A stretch of DNA of 42,333 nucleotides from Candidatus Bacteroides merdavium (GTDB lineage: Bacteria > Bacteroidota > Bacteroidia > Bacteroidales > Bacteroidaceae): assembly GCA_019116805.1 (NCBI GenBank), contig DXAV01000090.1, positions 1 through 42,333 on the forward strand, written 5' to 3'. The notes under the pieces are model-generated. The model saw only the letters and a program-made list of their open reading frames with translations. It did no database searches and was not told the DNA's origin. Positions 22,336 through 31,380 of the stretch are shown here, in pieces. Each line of letters opens with the position of its first letter. Position 1 is the first letter of the stretch. Made by a program: the position numbers and the translations under genes.

Positions 22336-23109
22336 ATGGCACTGAGCAAGAACAAAATCAAATTCATCCATTCACTGGAGCTGAAGAAGAACCGGAAAGC
22401 GGAAAAGGCATTCCTGGCGGAAGGCCACAAACTGGTGGGCGATCTGCTGGGACACTTCCACTGCCGCCTGCTGGTGGCCACGGACGAATGGTTTGCCTCA
22501 AACGGAAGAGTGCAGACGGCCGCTATCGACGAAACGGTGACGGTGAGCGAAGAAGACTTATCGCGCGCCAGCCTGCTGAAGACTCCGCAACAGGTACTGG
22601 CCGTATTCGACCAGCCGGAATACCCCACAGACCCGTCGGTCATCGGCCGGTCTCTCTGCCTGGCTCTGGACGGGGTGCAGGATCCGGGAAACCTGGGCAC
22701 CATCGTGCGCCTGGCCGACTGGTTCGGCATAGAGGACGTGTTCTGCTCGCCCCAGACGGCGGACATCTACAATCCAAAGGCCATGCAGGCCACGATGGGC
22801 GGCATCGCACACGTGAGGCTGCACTACACTCCCCTGCCCGACCTGATACGGGAACTGGAAAAGGATACGCCGGTATATGGCACCTTCCTGGACGGGGAAA
22901 ACATGTACGGGGAAACGCTCTCGAAAAACGGACTGATTGTGATGGGCAACGAAGGAAACGGCATCAGCCCGGAAGTGGGCAGCCTGATCAACCGACGGCT
23001 CTATATCCCCAACTATCCGACGGGACGGGAAACTTCGGAGTCGCTCAACGTGGCTATCGCTACTGCAGTAGTCTGTGCAGAGTTCCGGCGACAGGCTCCA
23101 TCCTTGTAA
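22336..23109 (+). CDS. TrmH/SpoU-family RNA 2'-O-methyltransferase
   Basis: This 257-aa protein consists of an N-terminal substrate-binding domain (ALSKNKIKFIHSLELKKNRKAEKAFLAEGHKLVGDL) and a C-terminal SPOUT knot. The three SpoU motifs are visible: QDPGNLGTIVRLADWFG near 115-131, GLIVMGNEGNGISPEV near 199-214, and IPNYPTGRETSESLNVAIATAVVCAEF near 222-248. These bind S-adenosylmethionine in the knot. It methylates a ribose 2'-OH in rRNA or tRNA, but the site cannot be told. Its last 50 bp overlap an antisense small gene. Confidence 0.93.
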   Translation: MALSKNKIKFIHSLELKKNRKAEKAFLAEGHKLVGDLLGHFHCRLLVATDEWFASNGRVQTAAIDETVTVSEEDLSRASLLKTPQQVLAVFDQPEYPTDPSVIGRSLCLALDGVQDPGNLGTIVRLADWFGIEDVFCSPQTADIYNPKAMQATMGGIAHVRLHYTPLPDLIRELEKDTPVYGTFLDGENMYGETLSKNGLIVMGNEGNGISPEVGSLINRRLYIPNYPTGRETSESLNVAIATAVVCAEFRRQAPSL

Positions 23110-23386
23110 AATCGAAAGGAAACAACAGGACAGGCACCAACCGCGGCAACCGGGCCAAAACTCCGGCAGGCACCTCCGCCAACACTTCCTTGACCGCAAA
23201 CGAAACGTCGGCCACATCCGTGCCACACTCCACCAACGCAATCACCCCGGGCTGCCACTCGGTATTCTCAATCTCGTCTGACAGCGGGAAAAGCGCTTCT
23301 ACACGGCCCTCACGCATCTGCACGACATAGCGGCGAAGAAAACCGTGACCGGGCAGGAACAGATAGTGGGAAGCATAACGTATCAT
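23060..23386 (-). CDS. Hypothetical protein in the lspA operon
   Basis: This 108-aa frame begins MIRYASHYLFLPGHGFLRRYVVQMREGRVEALFPLSDEIENTEWQPGVIALVE. I do not recognise a named domain. The beta-rich start resembles the N-terminal sandwich of amidohydrolases, without metal ligands. Its start overlaps the stop of the DUF4296 gene by 4 nt, and that gene overlaps lspA in the same way, which supports a real third operon member. Its 3' end runs 50 bp antisense into the RNA methyltransferase gene. Confidence 0.72.
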   Translation of the reverse strand: MIRYASHYLFLPGHGFLRRYVVQMREGRVEALFPLSDEIENTEWQPGVIALVECGTDVADVSFAVKEVLAEVPAGVLARLPRLVPVLLFPFDFTRMEPVAGTLHRLLQ

Positions 23387-24390
23387 TTGATGAGTTTTTT
23401 CTCGGAATGTTCCATATTTTTCTGTAACCGCGGACGAGCCAAGGGCTTCTGGGGCTGGGATAGCGAAGAAGAAGGTTTAGGACGCATACGGGGAGCATCA
23501 TCCACCTCTTTTTCCGGTTCCAGCTTTTCGGCCTTGTCTGCCTGTTCGGGCTCTTTCTCCGACGTTTCGACAACTTTGCCCGGCTCTGTGTTCAGTGTAT
23601 CGGCAGCGGCGGAAGCCAGCGTGTCGGTGCAATGGTAGCGCATCAGGGAAATACTGTCGAGCAAGAGGATACGTCCATCCCGGTCGGGATAATAGACAAA
23701 GCCATTGACCTCCTTCAGAGCACCAAGCGTGTCGCCCTGCAAGGTAATGGAATATTCGCCGGCCTCGCAGACCTTGCGAAGGTCACTGACTACACTGTCG
23801 TTCTTATAATGGAGAGAAAGGGACATGACGGGAGCCGCCACACTGTCGAACGCAGTGCCGGAGAACAGGAAGCGGACATGCCAGCGGAGCGTGTCACGGT
23901 CCTGGAAATTGCTGTCGGCAGGCAACGAGAAAGTCAGTCTGTTGGTCAGCGGTGTACCCGTCAGACGATAGAGCTGCTGGCCAAACCAGACATCGACACT
24001 GTCGCCAGCGACAGATGTGCGGGGCTTGCCTTCACGCAGGGCCAACAACTCCTCCAGATTGGTCTGCTCGGCCTTCAGGCGGTTCACAATGTTCTCGTAG
24101 ATTTTGCCCAGCACTTCGGGATTGCGCGAAAACCACACCATCGACGAATCGAACTGAGCCTGCGTAATGCCGTACTTCTTGAAAACAGACTCTACATAAA
24201 GCACCCGCTTATAGTTATCGGCATGCGGGGTACCTTCACCCAAAGCCTTGGCTATGTGATAGTCGTAAAGCACGTCCTCCATCTGGGCATCCGACAGAAC
24301 CGTGCTGGGACGCTTTACCTGACAAGCCGACATAGCCAAAGCCAAGAAGGCCGTCAAACCATAGTGCAGAAGTCGATTGTTGCGTTTCAT
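23383..24390 (-). CDS. DUF4296 lipoprotein
   Basis: This 335-aa protein has a lipoprotein signal (MKRNNRLLHYGLTAFLALAMSAC, cysteine about 23) followed by the DUF4296 domain, VLSDAQMEDVLYDYHIAKALGEGT...VFKKYGITQAQFDSSMVWFSRNPEVLGKIYENI (about residues 32-108). After a less conserved beta-rich middle, the C-terminus (about 270-335) is low-complexity, rich in Glu, Lys, Pro and Ser. It overlaps lspA and the next gene by 4 nt each. Coupling to the lipoprotein signal peptidase suggests an envelope role. The function is unknown. Confidence 0.9.
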   Translation of the reverse strand: MKRNNRLLHYGLTAFLALAMSACQVKRPSTVLSDAQMEDVLYDYHIAKALGEGTPHADNYKRVLYVESVFKKYGITQAQFDSSMVWFSRNPEVLGKIYENIVNRLKAEQTNLEELLALREGKPRTSVAGDSVDVWFGQQLYRLTGTPLTNRLTFSLPADSNFQDRDTLRWHVRFLFSGTAFDSVAAPVMSLSLHYKNDSVVSDLRKVCEAGEYSITLQGDTLGALKEVNGFVYYPDRDGRILLLDSISLMRYHCTDTLASAAADTLNTEPGKVVETSEKEPEQADKAEKLEPEKEVDDAPRMRPKPSSSLSQPQKPLARPRLQKNMEHSEKKLIK

Positions 24391-25061
24391 CCTTTCTTTG
24401 TCACTTCGTGATAAGCTTCATTCAGATACTTGCTGTAGAACAGCAGCAGGGCTACGATGCCACAACTGATGGAGGCATCGGCAAAATTGAATATCGGACT
24501 GAAGAAAATAAAATGTTCCCCACCGACAAAGGGCATCCAAGAGGGCCAATTGGAGTCGATGAGGGGAAAGTAGAACATGTCCACCACCTTGCCGTAGAAC
24601 AGCGGAGCATATCCGCCCTGTTCGGGCAGGAACGTAGCCAGGCTGTAATGGGTACTTTCATCGAAAAGGACACCGTAGAAAACGCTGTCGATGATGTTGC
24701 CCAACGCACCTGTCAATACCAGCGAGACGCAGACGATGAACCCTGTCTTCATCTTGTGCTGCACGAACTTGTAGAGGAACCACCCGATGACAGATACCGC
24801 CACGATGCGGAAGGAGGTAAGGAACAGTTTGCCGATTATCTCCATGCCGAACGCCATGCCGTTGTTCTCCGTAAAGAAGATGTAAAACCACGTGGGAGGC
24901 TCGGCCTGAATGCCCAGCTTGTCGTACAGCCAACCGATGGCATTGATGCTTTCGTGCCAGTACATGCCGGTCTTTACGCCCACCTTGATCCACTGGTCCA
25001 CAATCAGTACCAAGAATATCACCAACAGGGCTATACGGCCCCTCGTCCAAAAGTTCTTCAT
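24387..25061 (-). CDS. lspA: Lipoprotein signal peptidase (signal peptidase II)
   Basis: This 224-aa inner membrane aspartyl protease cleaves the signal peptides of lipidated prolipoproteins. Four membrane segments are visible. The catalytic aspartates lie in LTGALGNIIDS (N122, D125) and FNFADASI (D195), and the N-terminal LVLIVDQWIK motif is present. It is longer than the E. coli enzyme because of an insert between the two Asp motifs (about 130-185), as usual in Bacteroides. The start is set at 25061 (MKNFWTRGRI) rather than the ATG at 25085. It is the first gene of a three-gene coupled operon. Confidence 0.95.
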   Translation of the reverse strand: MKNFWTRGRIALLVIFLVLIVDQWIKVGVKTGMYWHESINAIGWLYDKLGIQAEPPTWFYIFFTENNGMAFGMEIIGKLFLTSFRIVAVSVIGWFLYKFVQHKMKTGFIVCVSLVLTGALGNIIDSVFYGVLFDESTHYSLATFLPEQGGYAPLFYGKVVDMFYFPLIDSNWPSWMPFVGGEHFIFFSPIFNFADASISCGIVALLLFYSKYLNEAYHEVTKKG

Positions 25062-25138
25062 TCCGTCTGTTCTAAAAAAACACAAGCTACAGGAGAAGAG
25101 GACGTTTCAAAACAGAAGATGTACCATCACGCCCTAAT

Positions 25139-25214
25139 GTCATCCTGAACAAAGTGAAGAATCTGAATGCACAAGCATCCATTTATCTAAATTCTTCGCC
25201 TTGCTCAGAATGAC
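25139..25214. repeat. MITE-like palindromic repeat (GTCATyCTGArC arms)
   Basis: Arms at 25139-25162 and 25191-25214 are imperfect 24-nt inverted repeats that start GTCATCCTGAACAAAG and end with the reverse of GTCATTCTGAGCAAGG, separated by 28 bp. Sequences of this kind recur between genes in many Bacteroidetes (from memory). No gene is seen between lspA and the DksA-like gene. Confidence 0.8.
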
Positions 25215-25275
25215 AGGAAGTCAGTACTTCTCATTTTGACATGCCTTCAGCCCTATAGCCTGTCAGGATTTCAAA

Positions 25276-25656
25276 TCATTTCTTGCCGCTGTTCTTGGCC
25301 TCAATGCTCAGCGTGGCATGAGGTACGGCACGCAAGCGTTCTGCCGGAATCAGCTTGCCGGTCTCGCGGCAAATGCCATACGTCTTGTTCTCAATGCGCA
25401 CCAAAGCGGCCTGCAAGCCCTGGATGAACTTGAGCTGGCGCTGGGCCAGGCGGGTCGTCTCTTCCTTGGACAAGGTGTTGGCACCTTCTTCCAAAACTTT
25501 ATATGTAGGAGACGTATCATCCGTATCATTGCCGTCGGCACCGGTCAGGCTGGCCTTCAGCAAATCGTAGTCGCGCTGCGCCAACTCCAACTTTTCCAAA
25601 ATAATGGCGCGAAACTCTTCCAATTCTGCATCTGAGTATCTTGTCTTTTCTGCCAT
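25276..25656 (-). CDS. DksA/TraR-family protein lacking a full zinc finger
   Basis: This 126-aa protein starts with MAEKTRYSDAELEEFRAIILEKLELAQRDYDLLKASL, a coiled-coil N-terminus, and ends with the DksA-type globular segment ALVRIENKTYGICRETGKLIPAERLRAVPHATLSIEAK. In classical DksA four cysteines bind zinc. Here only one remains (in YGICRETG), as in the Bacteroidetes group of the family. It probably binds the secondary channel of RNA polymerase and modulates transcription. It lies 54 bp downstream of ileS and could be co-transcribed with it. Confidence 0.9.
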   Translation of the reverse strand: MAEKTRYSDAELEEFRAIILEKLELAQRDYDLLKASLTGADGNDTDDTSPTYKVLEEGANTLSKEETTRLAQRQLKFIQGLQAALVRIENKTYGICRETGKLIPAERLRAVPHATLSIEAKNSGKK

Positions 25657-25710
25657 AACTGTAAATGTGTTTAGTTTGTTTCGGTATTAAATTATCTTTT
25701 CCCTTCACTC

Positions 25711-28700
25711 TCAGTTCTTTTCAACCTTCACGAAGAGCGAGAAGTCGTCGAAGTTCAGCTCGGTGCCGTCCTGCACTTCATCGGCCAACGTGAGCGAGGT
25801 TGCCAGAACTTGGTTGCAAATATAGTCTTTATATTCGTTTACCGCATCATCTGTCTGCGTATTTTTAGACAATGTAATATTTATTTTGTCGGTAATCTCG
25901 AAACCGCTGGACTTGCGGATGTTCTGGATGCGGTTCACCAGCTCGCGGGCCACACCTTCGCGACGCAGCTCTTCAGTAACAGTAACTTCCAGTGCCACAG
26001 TCAGTCGGCCTTCGTTGGCCACCAGCCAGCCGGGGATGTCTTCGCTGAAGATTTCCACGTCGGCAGCCTCGACTACAGCTTCCACACCGTCCAAATTGAA
26101 GGTGTAGCAGCCGTTCTTTTCCAGCTCGGCGATGGCTTCCTGTGACATTTCTGCTACAGCGGCAGCCACAGCCTTCATCTGCTTGCCGAACTTCGGACCC
26201 AGCTTCTTGAAGTCGCACTTCACTTTCTTCACCAGTACGCCGGCGGCTCCATCGACAAACTTGATTTCCTTCACGTTCACCTCGTTCATGATGAGCGTCT
26301 TCACGGCTTCGATGTGGGCACGCTGTTCTTCGTCCACCACGGGAATCATGATGCACTGCAGCGGCTGGCGTACCTTGATGTTCACCTTGCGGCGCAGGGC
26401 CAGTACCATGGACGTGATGTCCTGGGCCACCTGCATGCGGGCTTCAAGTTCGGTGTTGACCAGTGTCTCGTCGCAGACGGGGAACTGGGCGAGGTGGACG
26501 GAAACCACCTGGTCGCGGCCGGTCACGGCAATCAGGTCGCTATAGAGCATGTCGGCATAGAACGGCGCGATGGGTGCCATCAGCTTGGCCACCGTTTCAA
26601 GACAGGTATAGAGGGTCTGATAAGCCGAAAGCTTGTCTTCGGTCATGCCGCCGCCCCAGAAGCGCTTGCGGTTGAGACGCACATACCAGTTGGACAGGTT
26701 GTCGTTGACGAAGTCGGAAATCAGACGGCCGGCCTTGGTGGGCTCGTAGTCGTTGTAGCAGGCATCCACGTTCTTCACCAGCGTGTTGAGCAGAGACAGA
26801 ATCCAGCGGTCTATCTCGGGACGCTTCTCCATGGGCACATCGGCTTCCTTGTATTCGAAGCCGTCAACGTTGGCATAGAGGGCGAAGAAGGAATACGTAT
26901 TATATAAGGTACCGAAGAACTTGCGGCGCACTTCCTCCACACCTTCGACGTCGAACTTCAGGTTGTCCCACGGCGAAGAGTTGGTAATCATGTACCAGCG
27001 CAAGGGGTCGGAACCGTATTTCTCGATGGTCGAGAAGGGATCGACGGCATTGCCCAGTCGCTTGGACATCTTGTTGCCGTTCTTGTCGAGCACCAGACCG
27101 TTGGAGATGACAGCCTTGTAGGAAACGCTGTCGAACACCATCGTGGCGATGGCATGGAGCGTGAAGAACCAGCCGCGCGTCTGGTCAACGCCTTCGGCGA
27201 TGAAGTCGGCGGGATATACCTGATGGCTGTCCAGCAGCTCCTTGTTCTCGAACGGATAGTGTATCTGCGCATAGGGCATGGAGCCGGAGTCGAACCAAAC
27301 GTCAATCAGGTCGGTCTCGCGCTTCATGGGCTTGCCGTCCTTCGAAACGAGGATGATGTCGTCCACATAGGGGCGGTGCAGGTCTATCTTGTCATAGTTC
27401 TCCTTCGTATATTCACCCGGCACGAAGCCTTTTTCCTTATAGGGGTTGCCCGTCATGAGGCCGGCGGCCACGGACTTCTCTATTTCGTTGTAGAGTTCTT
27501 CTACGGATTCGATGCACTTCTCTTCCGTGCCGTCCTCGGTGCGCCAGATGGGCAGCGGCGTACCCCAGTAGCGCGAACGGCTCAGGTTCCAGTCGTTCAG
27601 GTTCTCGAGCCACTTGCCGAAGCGTCCCGTACCCGTTGACTCGGGCTTCCAGTTGATGGTCTTGTTCAGCTCCATCATGCGCTCCTTGCAGGCGGTACTG
27701 CGGATGAACCAGCTGTCCAGCGGATAGTAGAGCACCGGCTTGTCCGTGCGCCAGCAGTGCGGATAGTTGTGCACATGTTTCTCTATCTTGAAGGCCTGGT
27801 TGGCGGCTTTCATCATCATGCAGATGTAGAAGTCGAGCGACTCGGCTGCCTGGGCGGCCTTCTCGTCGTACTTGCCGTCCACGGTGAACTGCGGGTCGTA
27901 GGCATTCTTCACCCAGCGGCCCTGGTATTCCTTGTAGGCCTCGGTATCGACGCACTGGGCCACAAACTTCTCGTCCAGCTCGTCCAGCAGGTAGAACTTA
28001 CCCGTGAGGTCCACCATGGGGCGGGTTTCGCCACGCTTGTTGATCATGAACAGCGAGGGGATGCCGGCCGCACGTGCCACGTTGGCGTCGTCGGCACCGA
28101 AAGTCGGGGCGATGTGTACGATACCCGTACCATCCTCGGTCGTCACATAGTCGCCGGGGATGACGCGGAACGCCTTGGCCGATGCTTCCTGCCAGTTGCC
28201 TTCGTTGTCCAGCTCAGTGGGCTTCACCCAGGGGATGAGCTGTTCGTACTCCATGCCTACGAGGTCCGTACCCTTATACTCGCCTACCACCTTGAAGGGG
28301 ATCAGCTTGTCGCCTGGCTTATAGTCCTCTAATGCAACACCTTCTGCCTTTTTGTTGAAGTGCGTATAGAGCAAAGCCTTGGCCAGTACGACGGTCATCT
28401 TCTCGCCCGTATAGCCGTTGTAGGTCTGCACGGCCACGTAGTCAATCTTCGGGCCGACACAGAGGGCCGTGTTGCTGGGCAAGGTCCAGGGCGTGGTGGT
28501 CCAGGCGATGAAGTAAGGTGTACCCCACGCTGCCATTTCGGGCTTCGGGTTCTTCATCTTGAACTGGCCTACCACCGTCAGGTCCTTCACGTCGCGGTAG
28601 CAGCCGGGCTGGTTCAGCTCGTGCGAGCTCAGTCCCGTACCTGCGGCGGGCGAATAGGGCTGGATGGTATAGCCTTTATAGAGCAGGCCCTTCTTGTAGA

Positions 28701-29199
28701 GCTGCTTCAGCAGCCACCAGAGGGTCTCGATGTAGCGGTTGTCATAGGTGATATAGGGATCCTTCATGTCCACCCAGTAGCCCATCTTGTGCGTCAGGTC
28801 CTCCCACTCCTTCGTGAACTTCATCACGTCCTTGCGGCAGGCGGCGTTGTAGTCGGCCACGGAGATGGTCTTGCCGATGTCTTCCTTCGTGATGCCCAGT
28901 GCCTTCTCCACGCCCAGCTCCACGGGGAGTCCGTGCGTGTCCCATCCGGCCTTGCGCTTCACCTGGAAGCCCTTCATCGTCTTGTAGCGGCAGAAGATGT
29001 CCTTGATGGTACGAGCCATGACGTGGTGAATGCCCGGCATACCGTTGGCCGAGGGAGGTCCTTCGAAGAATACGAAGGAAGGGCATCCTTCACGTTCTGT
29101 CATACTCTTGGCGAAAACCTGGTTTTCGTCCCATTTCTTCAACACTTCCTTGTTGATTTCCGATAGATTAAACTTTGAATGTTCGGCAAATTTACCCAT
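25711..29199 (-). CDS. ileS: Isoleucyl-tRNA synthetase
   Basis: This 1162-aa class I synthetase charges tRNA-Ile. The HIGH-type motif is PGIHH (about 55-59) after FFEGPPSANG, and the KMSKS-type motif is NKMSKRLGN near 706-714. Between them sits the CP1 editing domain, with TTPWTLPSNTAL near 243-254 and the later GDYVTTEDGTGIVHIAPTFGADD. A C-terminal anticodon-binding domain and an extended tail (about 850-1162) follow. The length fits the long IleS type of Bacteroidetes. A TAATTTTG -7 element lies upstream (29305-29298), without a clear -33. Confidence 0.97.
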   Translation of the reverse strand: MGKFAEHSKFNLSEINKEVLKKWDENQVFAKSMTEREGCPSFVFFEGPPSANGMPGIHHVMARTIKDIFCRYKTMKGFQVKRKAGWDTHGLPVELGVEKALGITKEDIGKTISVADYNAACRKDVMKFTKEWEDLTHKMGYWVDMKDPYITYDNRYIETLWWLLKQLYKKGLLYKGYTIQPYSPAAGTGLSSHELNQPGCYRDVKDLTVVGQFKMKNPKPEMAAWGTPYFIAWTTTPWTLPSNTALCVGPKIDYVAVQTYNGYTGEKMTVVLAKALLYTHFNKKAEGVALEDYKPGDKLIPFKVVGEYKGTDLVGMEYEQLIPWVKPTELDNEGNWQEASAKAFRVIPGDYVTTEDGTGIVHIAPTFGADDANVARAAGIPSLFMINKRGETRPMVDLTGKFYLLDELDEKFVAQCVDTEAYKEYQGRWVKNAYDPQFTVDGKYDEKAAQAAESLDFYICMMMKAANQAFKIEKHVHNYPHCWRTDKPVLYYPLDSWFIRSTACKERMMELNKTINWKPESTGTGRFGKWLENLNDWNLSRSRYWGTPLPIWRTEDGTEEKCIESVEELYNEIEKSVAAGLMTGNPYKEKGFVPGEYTKENYDKIDLHRPYVDDIILVSKDGKPMKRETDLIDVWFDSGSMPYAQIHYPFENKELLDSHQVYPADFIAEGVDQTRGWFFTLHAIATMVFDSVSYKAVISNGLVLDKNGNKMSKRLGNAVDPFSTIEKYGSDPLRWYMITNSSPWDNLKFDVEGVEEVRRKFFGTLYNTYSFFALYANVDGFEYKEADVPMEKRPEIDRWILSLLNTLVKNVDACYNDYEPTKAGRLISDFVNDNLSNWYVRLNRKRFWGGGMTEDKLSAYQTLYTCLETVAKLMAPIAPFYADMLYSDLIAVTGRDQVVSVHLAQFPVCDETLVNTELEARMQVAQDITSMVLALRRKVNIKVRQPLQCIMIPVVDEEQRAHIEAVKTLIMNEVNVKEIKFVDGAAGVLVKKVKCDFKKLGPKFGKQMKAVAAAVAEMSQEAIAELEKNGCYTFNLDGVEAVVEAADVEIFSEDIPGWLVANEGRLTVALEVTVTEELRREGVARELVNRIQNIRKSSGFEITDKINITLSKNTQTDDAVNEYKDYICNQVLATSLTLADEVQDGTELNFDDFSLFVKVEKN

Positions 29200-29409
29200 G
29201 TTTCTTTATTTCTTGTTTTTACGTTCAAACATACATGCAGCGGTCTGCTTACGACCCGGCATCGGGCGCCCATACAAACCTGCTCATTTTAAGGCTGCAA
29301 AATTATAAAAAAAGCGGATAAAAGCGTGCTTTTAAAGAAGAAAAACATTTTTGCTGCCGGTTTGACGCAATTCGGAGGGTGAGATTTTCTGATATTTCGT
29401 CCCAACCTT

Positions 29410-29417
29410 TATCTTTG
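29410..29417 (+). promoter_or_regulatory. Candidate -7 element for the AlaX-like gene
   Basis: TATCTTTG matches TAnnTTTG, 39 bp upstream of the start codon. The -33 region offers only a TTTTC run. Confidence 0.5.
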
Positions 29418-29456
29418 CCGCCAAATTAGAGAAAACCCGTTAAAAAAGAAACAGAC

Positions 29457-29933
29457 ATGGAACAACAACCGCAACTCAACGAACACAACAAGCAGGAATA
29501 CCCGCCCATGCACACCTGCGAACACATCATCAACCAAACCATGATACGCCTCTTCGGATGCGGAAGGTCGGTATCGGCCCACATCGAACGGAAAAAAAGC
29601 AAGCTGGACTACCGCCTGGAGCAGCAGCCGACGGAAGAAGACGTGAAGCGGCTGGAGGATGCCGTGAACGAAGTCATCGGCCGAAACCTGGACGTCACCA
29701 CGGATTTCATCACGCAGGAGGAGGCCCGCGGCCGCTTCGACCTGCAACGCCTGCCCGACGACGCTTCGCAGACAGTGCGCGTGGTGAAGGTAGGCGACTA
29801 CGACGAATGCCTCTGCATCGGTACGCACGTGGCCAACACGGCAGAAATCGGTACCTTCCGCATCATCAGCCACGACTGGGACGAAGCGGAGAAGCGCTGG
29901 CGCATCCGTTTCAAACTCGTCAGCCCGGCATAA
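29457..29933 (+). CDS. Free-standing tRNA editing domain (AlaX / tRNA_SAD-like)
   Basis: This 158-aa protein contains the two zinc-binding motifs of the alanyl/threonyl-tRNA synthetase second additional domain: H19-x3-H23 in HTCEHIINQTM and C120-x3-H124 in CLCIGTHVANTAEIGTFRI. In AlaX proteins these coordinate zinc and position a mischarged aminoacyl-tRNA for hydrolysis. It probably clears seryl- or glycyl-tRNA-Ala, or a related mischarged tRNA, in trans. It is short, with no synthetase body. It is divergent from ileS and followed by a block of short repeats. Confidence 0.83.
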   Translation: MEQQPQLNEHNKQEYPPMHTCEHIINQTMIRLFGCGRSVSAHIERKKSKLDYRLEQQPTEEDVKRLEDAVNEVIGRNLDVTTDFITQEEARGRFDLQRLPDDASQTVRVVKVGDYDECLCIGTHVANTAEIGTFRIISHDWDEAEKRWRIRFKLVSPA

Positions 29934-29950
29934 CCCCGTACGCACGTACC

Positions 29951-30106
29951 CGTTTCCGCTGGGAGGAACGTGTATCCCATAGGAGGAAACGGCCGTTACC
30001 ATTGAAGGGAACGACCGTTACCATGCAAGGGGAACGCCTGTTTCCTTTAAAGGGAACGAGCGTTTCCCCGTACAGGAAACGGGCGTTTCATATACAGGAT
30101 ACATCG
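29951..30106. repeat. Seven degenerate 21-23 bp dyad repeats (CGTTTCC...GGAAACG)
   Basis: Units run 29951-29972, 29973-29993, 29994-30015, 30016-30037, 30038-30060, 30061-30083 and 30084-30106. Each has a CGTTtCC-like left half and a GGgAACG-like right half, about two helical turns per unit. They lie 18 bp after the AlaX-like stop. They lack the constant repeat and unique spacer pattern of CRISPR. Confidence 0.82.
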
Positions 30107-30123
30107 AAATGAGCGTTCGTTTT

Positions 30124-30206
30124 CTTCAGGTGCGGATTACGCGGATTTCACGGAACGATTTACGATATTCATATTCCGCGTCTTTCCGTGTCATCCGCGC
30201 CTGAAG
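30124..30206. repeat. Imperfect inverted repeat (CTTCAGGyGCGGAT arms)
   Basis: Arms of about 30 nt face each other, CTTCAGGTGCGGATTACGCG at 30124-30143 and its imperfect complement ending at 30206. It sits in the convergent gap between the AlaX-like gene and the efflux operon and may act as a two-way barrier to transcription. With the dyad repeats, it fills most of the 324-bp gap 29934-30257. Confidence 0.7.
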
Positions 30207-30257
30207 TAACAGGAAGTCTGTCTCTCTTTATTTGGATAAATCATCGAAAGCAGACCT

Positions 30258-31373
30258 TTAGCCGCTCTTGCGGTAACTCTTCACCGCCCACAGATTGAAA
30301 CCTGCGGCAAAGAACAGAAGCATGCCCAATTGCGGAAGCAGGTCGGCCACACCGCCACCACGCAGATAGACGGTGCGCATCACCTCCACAAAGTAGCGCA
30401 ACGGATTGACGTAAGTAAGGGCCTGCGCCCAGCGGGGCATGCTGTGGATGGGGGTGAACAGGCCGCTCATCAGCACCAGAATCAGCATGAAGAAGAACAT
30501 GACAAACATGGCCTGTTGGAGCGTGGACGAGTAGTTGGACACCACCAGCCCGAAACCCGACACCACCAGCAGAAAGATGATTGCAAAGAAATAAAGCGTC
30601 AGGAAATGGCCCGCAGGCAGAATGCCGTAGAGCAGCCACGCCAGCACGAAGGCAATGGTGAGCACCACCAACCCCGTCAGCCAGTAGGGTATCAGCTTGG
30701 CACAAATGAAGGTGAACTTGCGCACAGGCGTCACGTTGATCTGTTCGATGGTGCCCGCCTCCTTCTCGCCCACCACGTTCAAGGCCGGAAGGGCACCGCA
30801 GATAAGGGTGAGCAGCATCACCATCAGAGCCGGAACCATGAAGAGTTTGTAGTTGAGCCGCGGATTGTAGAGGTTCAGTGTCTGTACCGATACCTGCGGC
30901 AGCTTGAAGGCTGGCGCCATGGAACGTCCTTCGGTAACGGACAGGCTGCGGGCGTAATCCGAGATGATGGACGACAGATAGGAACTGCCCATACCGCCCT
31001 TCGTGCCGTTTACCGCATTGGCAGCCACCAGCACACGGGGCGCTCCGCCACGCATCCAGTCCTTCTCGAAGTCGCGCGGAATCTCCAGCACAATGTCGGC
31101 CGAACCTGCTTCCACATGCCGCAGGGCCTCATCGTAAGTCGCAGGAAAGGCCGACACACAGAAGTAGTCCGATGCAGCCACTTTCTCCACCAGACGCCGT
31201 GACAGGGGACTGCGGTCGCCGTCCACAATGTCTAGCCGGATGTTCTTGATTTCCAGGCTGGCTGCCCATGGCATCAGAATCATAATCATGCAGGGGAACA
31301 GCAGAATGAGCTTCGGGATGAACGGATTCCTGAAGAGCTGCTTGAATTCTTTTTCTATCAGATACTTTATCAT
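30258..31373 (-). CDS. ABC-2 type transporter permease
   Basis: This 371-aa inner membrane protein has one N-terminal helix (about 22-38, IPKLILLFPCMIMILMPWA), a large periplasmic loop (about 40-175), then five C-terminal helices ending in an ABC-2 domain. The motifs GEKEAGTIEQINVTPV and PLRYFVEVMRTVYLRG are typical of YhhJ/YbhR-like efflux permeases. It is the last gene of the efflux operon, 7 bp after its paralog. The two permeases probably form a heterodimer with the double ATPase. The substrate is unknown. Confidence 0.92.
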   Translation of the reverse strand: MIKYLIEKEFKQLFRNPFIPKLILLFPCMIMILMPWAASLEIKNIRLDIVDGDRSPLSRRLVEKVAASDYFCVSAFPATYDEALRHVEAGSADIVLEIPRDFEKDWMRGGAPRVLVAANAVNGTKGGMGSSYLSSIISDYARSLSVTEGRSMAPAFKLPQVSVQTLNLYNPRLNYKLFMVPALMVMLLTLICGALPALNVVGEKEAGTIEQINVTPVRKFTFICAKLIPYWLTGLVVLTIAFVLAWLLYGILPAGHFLTLYFFAIIFLLVVSGFGLVVSNYSSTLQQAMFVMFFFMLILVLMSGLFTPIHSMPRWAQALTYVNPLRYFVEVMRTVYLRGGGVADLLPQLGMLLFFAAGFNLWAVKSYRKSG

Positions 31374-31380
31374 ACGACTT

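Noticed and set aside
29951..30106. CRISPR array
   Set aside because: Units are contiguous 21-23 bp degenerate dyads without constant repeats and unique spacers, and no cas genes are near.
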